A stretch of DNA of 9,544 nucleotides, taken from the NCBI GenBank assembly GCA_050954505.1, contig JBPBPY010000499.1, positions 1 to 9,544 on the forward strand, in the 5' to 3' direction. Positions 6,134 through 9,544 of this stretch are shown one piece after another. A program made the position numbers and the translations under genes. Each line of letters begins with the position of its first letter. Position 1 is the first letter of the stretch. The DNA comes from JAQGMO01 sp050954505. Its GTDB lineage: Bacteria; Pseudomonadota; Gammaproteobacteria; Burkholderiales; Burkholderiaceae_D. The notes below the pieces were generated by a model, which saw only the letters and a program-made list of their open reading frames with translations, did no database searches and was not told where the DNA came from.

Positions 6134-7308
6134 CAGTTCATCACATTCAATTCTTCGGTACGGCGCGGCGGATAGGTTTCCCACTGGCTGCAGCCCGGAC
6201 ATTGCCAGTAGAATTGGCGCGCCTTGAAACCGCAGTGGCTGCACTGGTAGCGCGCCAGCTTTTGTGCATAGCCATGAACCAGGTTGGTGATCAGCGAGAG
6301 TTCCGATTGCAGCTCGGGCTGCACATTGAGCATGCGCGCCTCCAGCAGTTTGTCGAGGCCCAGCAGCGTGGGGGTACGGCGCAGCTCATCGCTGACCAGT
6401 TGATTTGCTGCCACCACGCCCTGCATTTCCAGCACAGCCTTGAAGACCACCTCGAGCAGATCGATCGACGAGGCTTCCGCCAGGTAGGACTTGAGCAGAT
6501 TGACGCCTTCCTGGGTGCGGCCGGCAGCGCGATAGCCATCCATGAGCCGCTGGGCAACCAGCGCCACATGCGGCACGCTTTGCTGCTCCACCCTTCGCCA
6601 GGCCAGCAGCGCCGCCTCGACGTCGCCCTTGGCGAGGAAGGCATCACCCATCAGCATGGTGGCGCGCACATTCTTGCGGTCGGTGGCCAGTGCGCTATCG
6701 AGCAATTCCAGCGCGGCGTCCGGATGGGTGCGCACCAGTTCATCCTGCGCCAGCTCGCAGTAGAACTGGGCGATCTCTTTCTGCCGGCCGCCGGCACCGG
6801 CGTCCTGCAATGCGCGCGCCGCCTCGATGGCACGGGTCCATTCCTTTTCACGCTGGTAGATTTCCAGTACCGCACGGCGGGCCTGGGCGCTGTACTGGGT
6901 ATCGACCAGCAGGTTGAAGGTTTCTTCGGCGCGGTCTAGCAGGCCGGCCTTGAGGTAATCCTGGCCCAGTTCATATTGGGCATGCACCTGATGCTCGAGC
7001 GGCAGATCGGGGCGTGCCAGTAGGTTCTGGTGCACCCGGATGGCGCGCTCGGTTTCGCCGCGGCGGCGAAACAGGTTGCCAAGGGCGAAATGCAACTCCA
7101 CCGTTTCCGGATCGAGCTTGACGATTTCGATGAAGGCATCGATGGCCTTGTCCGGCTGCTCATTGAGCAGGAAATTGAGGCCCTTGAAATAACCGCGCGG
7201 CAGGCTGCGCGATTCAGAGACCAGTTGCCGGATATCGACACGCGCGGCAATCCAGCCGAGCGCGAAAAATACCGGTATGCCGAGTAACCACCAGGTTTCA
7301 AATTCCAT
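6133..7308 (-). CDS. lapB: Lipopolysaccharide assembly protein B
   Basis: A 391-residue inner-membrane protein, close to the 389 of E. coli LapB (YciM). Seen: one N-terminal membrane helix (about 6-23); the conserved juxtamembrane segment ending YFKGLNFLLNEQPDKAID; several TPR helical repeats through the middle; and a C-terminal rubredoxin-like metal knuckle with Cys356, Cys359, Cys370 and Cys373 (two CxxC pairs). In enterobacteria LapB delivers LpxC to the FtsH protease and thereby limits LPS synthesis, the metal knuckle being essential; the same role is inferred here. It lies 49 bases after lapA, and its stop overlaps the rfaE1 start by one base. No clear ribosome site precedes the ATG at 7308, but the MEFETWWLLGIPVFF start gives the expected membrane helix. 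Confidence 0.95.
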   Translation of the reverse strand: MEFETWWLLGIPVFFALGWIAARVDIRQLVSESRSLPRGYFKGLNFLLNEQPDKAIDAFIEIVKLDPETVELHFALGNLFRRRGETERAIRVHQNLLARPDLPLEHQVHAQYELGQDYLKAGLLDRAEETFNLLVDTQYSAQARRAVLEIYQREKEWTRAIEAARALQDAGAGGRQKEIAQFYCELAQDELVRTHPDAALELLDSALATDRKNVRATMLMGDAFLAKGDVEAALLAWRRVEQQSVPHVALVAQRLMDGYRAAGRTQEGVNLLKSYLAEASSIDLLEVVFKAVLEMQGVVAANQLVSDELRRTPTLLGLDKLLEARMLNVQPELQSELSLITNLVHGYAQKLARYQCSHCGFKARQFYWQCPGCSQWETYPPRRTEELNVMN

Positions 7309-7357
7309 GCAGCGTGTTTGTCGTCAGTTGGGTTGGAAAAGTCGGAAAGACCTGCAT

Positions 7358-7663
7358 TCAGAACGTATCGGGCAGTGGTGGCTGAACCCGCACCTGCTGC
7401 TGGACTTCGCTTTCCTTGGTCAGGGCCATCACGGTCTTCTTCTGCCGCGAAGCTTCGCGGCGCGAGCGCAGCACGGTTGGAATCATGGCCATGACGCCGA
7501 AGATCGCGCCGGCGGCAAAAAAGCCCAGCAGCATCAGAACCAGCGGCGCATTGATTTCATAGCCGAGGAAAAAGCGCAGCGAAACTTCGCCGGTATTCTT
7601 GAGCGCAAAGCCGAAAAACACCAGGAAGATGACGATGGCGATCAGGCGGAACAGGAGTTTCAT
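7358..7663 (-). CDS. lapA: Lipopolysaccharide assembly protein A (DUF1049)
   Basis: A 101-residue LapA-domain membrane protein with two hydrophobic helices (about 3-21 and 40-62), joined by a short loop containing NTGEVSLRFFLG, the family's conserved turn. A cytosolic tail starting RSRREASRQKK is basic and likely coiled. LapA partners LapB at the inner membrane in LPS assembly. The start at 7663 is supported by AAGGA 9-10 bases upstream. The tail (about 85-101) is rich in Gln and Pro and is less conserved in the family. It is the first gene of lapA-lapB-rfaE1, with a candidate promoter at 7772-7800 giving a leader of about 100 bases. Confidence 0.92.
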   Translation of the reverse strand: MKLLFRLIAIVIFLVFFGFALKNTGEVSLRFFLGYEINAPLVLMLLGFFAAGAIFGVMAMIPTVLRSRREASRQKKTVMALTKESEVQQQVRVQPPLPDTF

Positions 7664-7771
7664 GTCACATTGTCCTTGTCTGGACGGTCGCCTTCTTGCA
7701 AGCGCGGCCGGCGTTGGAGTGAGTGAACGGCGCAGCCTGGAAAATCAGCAGGCAGATGCGCGGGAGTCGAA

Positions 7772-7800
7772 ATTGTACGCGAAAAAAAACGGCATCCGAA
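7772..7800 (-). promoter_or_regulatory. Candidate sigma70 promoter for lapA-lapB-rfaE1
   Basis: On the minus strand TTCGGA (7795-7800) and TACAAT (7772-7777) are separated by exactly 17 bases. The -10 matches consensus at 5 of 6 positions, the -35 at only 3 of 6. It sits inside and just past the ihfB terminator, so the terminator T-run forms the spacer. Transcription would begin near 7765, about 100 bases before lapA. Confidence 0.5.
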
Positions 7801-7811
7801 GATACCGTTTT
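7782..7811 (-). terminator. Intrinsic terminator after ihfB
   Basis: Read on the minus strand, an 11-base-pair stem (arms 7801-7811 and 7786-7796, one G-T pair) closes a UUCG tetraloop (7797-7800) and runs into eight consecutive T (7782-7789, four of them also pairing in the stem). It begins 17 bases after the ihfB stop. This is a textbook Rho-independent terminator for the rpsA-ihfB transcript. Confidence 0.93.
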
Positions 7812-7828
7812 CATAAGGACTTTGCCGA

Positions 7829-8134
7829 CTAGTCTTCGCGGATCGGTTGCCCGACCATGGCATCGACCCGCTCACGCAATTCCTTGCCCGGCTTGAAGTG
7901 CGGCACCCGTTTTTCCGGCACCATCACCTTGTCGCCAGACTTCGGATTGCGTCCGATGCGTGGCGGCCTGCTGTTGAGCGCAAAACTGCCAAACCCGCGA
8001 ATCTCGATACGCTGCCCGGTCGCCAGGGCGTCGGACATGGCATCGAGGATGGTCTTGACGGCGTAATCCGCATCCTTTGCAACCAGTTGCGGATAACGCT
8101 CGGCCAGACGGGCAATCAGCTCGGACTTAGTCAT
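7829..8134 (-). CDS. ihfB: Integration host factor beta subunit
   Basis: A 101-residue DNABII protein. With IhfA it forms the IHF heterodimer, which binds specific sites in the minor groove and bends DNA by about 160 degrees, serving transcription, replication and recombination in the nucleoid. Diagnostic features: MTKSELIARLAER at the N-terminus, EIRGFGSF (44-51) with Arg46 as in E. coli IHF-beta, and the beta-arm GRNPKSGDKV (61-70) with intercalating Pro64, followed by VPHFKPGKELRERV. The last 8-10 residues extend a little beyond the E. coli protein. It begins 15 bases after the rpsA stop, in the same transcript, and is followed by a strong terminator. The ribosome site before the ATG at 8134 is weak, consistent with coupling to rpsA translation. 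Confidence 0.97.
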   Translation of the reverse strand: MTKSELIARLAERYPQLVAKDADYAVKTILDAMSDALATGQRIEIRGFGSFALNSRPPRIGRNPKSGDKVMVPEKRVPHFKPGKELRERVDAMVGQPIRED

Positions 8135-8149
8135 ACAGTAAAGCCGTGC

Positions 8150-9544
8150 TTAGTTCTTGTTGTCGAGCTTTGCCTTCAACAATGCGCCCAGGCTGGTCGT
8201 GCCGGAAGCAGCATTCGAGTCCGAAGACATCTTTTGCATGGCTTCCTGCGTTTCGACATTGTCCTTGGCCTTGATCGACAACTGGATGCCGCGTGCCTTG
8301 CGGTCAATGTTGAGAACCATGGCTTCGACCTTGTCGCCAACCTTGAAGTGGGTGCCGGCATCTTCCACGCGGTCACGCGAGATTTCGGAAGCACGCAGAT
8401 AGCCTTCGACTTCTTCGGACAACTGGATCACGGCGCCCTTGGGCTCAACCGACTTGACCACGCCCGTTACCAGCGCGCCCTTGTCGTTCATGGCAGCGAA
8501 GTTGTTGAACGGATCGCCTTCGAGCTGCTTGACGCCCAGCGAAACGCGCTCGCGTTCGACATCGATTGCCAGCACGACGGCTTCGAGTTCGTCACCCTTC
8601 TTGAAGCGGCGCACAGCTTCTTCGCCGGTTTCGGTCCAGGACAGATCCGACAGATGGACCAGGCCATCGATGTTGCCGGCCAGGCCGATGAAGACGCCGA
8701 AGTCGGTGATCGACTTGATGGCGCCGGAAACCTTGTCGCCCTTCTTGTGGGTGATGGCAAAGTCGTCCCAAGGATTGGCCTTGCACTGCTTCATGCCCAG
8801 GCTGATGCGGCGACGCTCTTCGTCGATTTCCAGGACCATGACTTCCACTTCGTCGCCCAGCTGGACAACCTTGTTCGGCGCCACGTTCTTGTTGGTCCAG
8901 TCCATTTCGGAAACGTGGACCAGGCCTTCGATGCCCTGTTCGACTTCAACGAATGCGCCATAGTCGGTCAGGTTGGTCACCTTGCCGAACAGGCGGGTGC
9001 CTTGCGGGTAGCGACGTGACAGACCGGTCCATGGATCGTCGCCCAGTTGCTTGACGCCCAGCGAAACGCGGTTCTTTTCCTGATCGTACTTGAGGACCTT
9101 GGCAGTGATTTCCTGGCCGACGGTGAGCACTTCCGATGGGTGACGCACACGACGCCATGCCAGATCGGTGATGTGCAGCAGGCCATCGATGCCGCCGAGG
9201 TCGACGAATGCGCCATAGTCGGTGATGTTCTTGACCACGCCGGAGACGACGGTGCCTTCCTTCAGGGTTTCCATCAGCTTTTGACGCTCTTCGCCCATCG
9301 ATGCTTCGATGACGGCGCGGCGCGACAGCACGACGTTGTTACGCTTGCGGTCGAGCTTGATGACCTTGAATTCCAGGGTCTTGCCTTCGAATGGCGTGGT
9401 GTCCTTGACAGGACGCGTGTCGACCAGCGAACCTGGCAGGAATGCGCGGATGCCATTGGTCAGAACGGTCAGGCCGCCCTTGACCTTGCCGCTGACGGTA
9501 CCGATGACGATCTCGCCGGACTCCATCGCTTTTTCGAGCGAGAG
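8150..9544 (-). CDS. rpsA: 30S ribosomal protein S1, N-terminally truncated by the window
   Basis: The C-terminal 464 residues of ribosomal protein S1; the frame is open to the window edge, and the ATG at 9526 is internal (the preceding LSLEKA matches the run-up to the second S1 motif in other S1 proteins). S1 binds mRNA on the 30S platform and is needed to initiate on structured or leaderless-poor messages. Five S1 RNA-binding motifs are visible, beginning near visible residues 14, 97, 182, 269 and 356, corresponding to motifs 2-6 of the six in full-length S1; each has the TDYGAFV-type core, and the last is divergent. The tail ends LGALLKAKLDNKN. About 95-100 N-terminal residues, including the ribosome-docking motif 1, lie outside the window. 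In relatives cmk precedes rpsA, so cmk is expected just beyond the right edge. Confidence 0.98.
   Translation of the reverse strand, partial: LSLEKAMESGEIVIGTVSGKVKGGLTVLTNGIRAFLPGSLVDTRPVKDTTPFEGKTLEFKVIKLDRKRNNVVLSRRAVIEASMGEERQKLMETLKEGTVVSGVVKNITDYGAFVDLGGIDGLLHITDLAWRRVRHPSEVLTVGQEITAKVLKYDQEKNRVSLGVKQLGDDPWTGLSRRYPQGTRLFGKVTNLTDYGAFVEVEQGIEGLVHVSEMDWTNKNVAPNKVVQLGDEVEVMVLEIDEERRRISLGMKQCKANPWDDFAITHKKGDKVSGAIKSITDFGVFIGLAGNIDGLVHLSDLSWTETGEEAVRRFKKGDELEAVVLAIDVERERVSLGVKQLEGDPFNNFAAMNDKGALVTGVVKSVEPKGAVIQLSEEVEGYLRASEISRDRVEDAGTHFKVGDKVEAMVLNIDRKARGIQLSIKAKDNVETQEAMQKMSSDSNAASGTTSLGALLKAKLDNKN

Noticed and set aside
7847..9019. A 390-residue open frame on the plus strand opposite ihfB and rpsA
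   Set aside because: It is a codon-bias shadow of the two genes on the other strand; it crosses both genes and their gap and resembles no protein family.

Overview
The window is ordinary chromosome from a GC-rich betaproteobacterium. The order rpsA-ihfB-lapA-lapB-heptose kinase, with comEA and cysM nearby, is typical of Burkholderiales. The small helix-turn-helix protein at 2916-3257 and the overall protein style point to Oxalobacteraceae (Herminiimonas/Massilia/Herbaspirillum relatives). That placement rests on remembered family resemblance and has not been checked by a search. There is no phage, insertion sequence, CRISPR array, tRNA or rRNA.

Layout, left to right. (1) 1-422, plus strand: the 3' part of a DUF1415 gene. 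(2) 574-2563, minus strand: a two-gene cell-surface carbohydrate unit, a GT4 glycosyltransferase followed by a DUF2334/NodB-like polysaccharide deacetylase, overlapping by 14 bases. (3) 2564-2915: a divergent, relatively AT-rich regulatory region with several inverted repeats. (4) 2916-3257, plus strand: a 113-residue helix-turn-helix protein. (5) 3343-4724, minus strand: cysM (cysteine synthase B) downstream of comEA (secreted helix-hairpin-helix DNA-binding protein), with a strong hairpin between them. (6) 4725-5143: a 419-base stretch with no gene, where relatives would be expected to carry hldD/rfaD. (7) 5144-7663, minus strand: lapA-lapB-rfaE1, three genes for lipopolysaccharide (LPS) assembly and heptose precursor synthesis, preceded by a good candidate promoter. 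(8) 7829-9544, minus strand: ihfB and the 3' part of rpsA, closed by a textbook UUCG-loop terminator.

How the genes fit together. rpsA-ihfB is a translation/nucleoid unit ending at the 7782-7811 terminator. LapA/LapB act at the inner membrane in LPS assembly and LpxC control. RfaE1 phosphorylates the heptose precursor of the LPS inner core, so lapA-lapB-rfaE1 is one functional envelope unit. The glycosyltransferase and deacetylase probably modify another surface glycan or glycolipid, but their substrate cannot be read from sequence. ComEA implies a natural-transformation pathway or its remnant.

I found no clear undescribed system. The points most worth a second look are the absence of hldD (and ugd) from the heptose locus, the promoter embedded in the ihfB terminator, the inverted repeats upstream of the helix-turn-helix gene, and the paired glycosyltransferase/deacetylase of unknown substrate.
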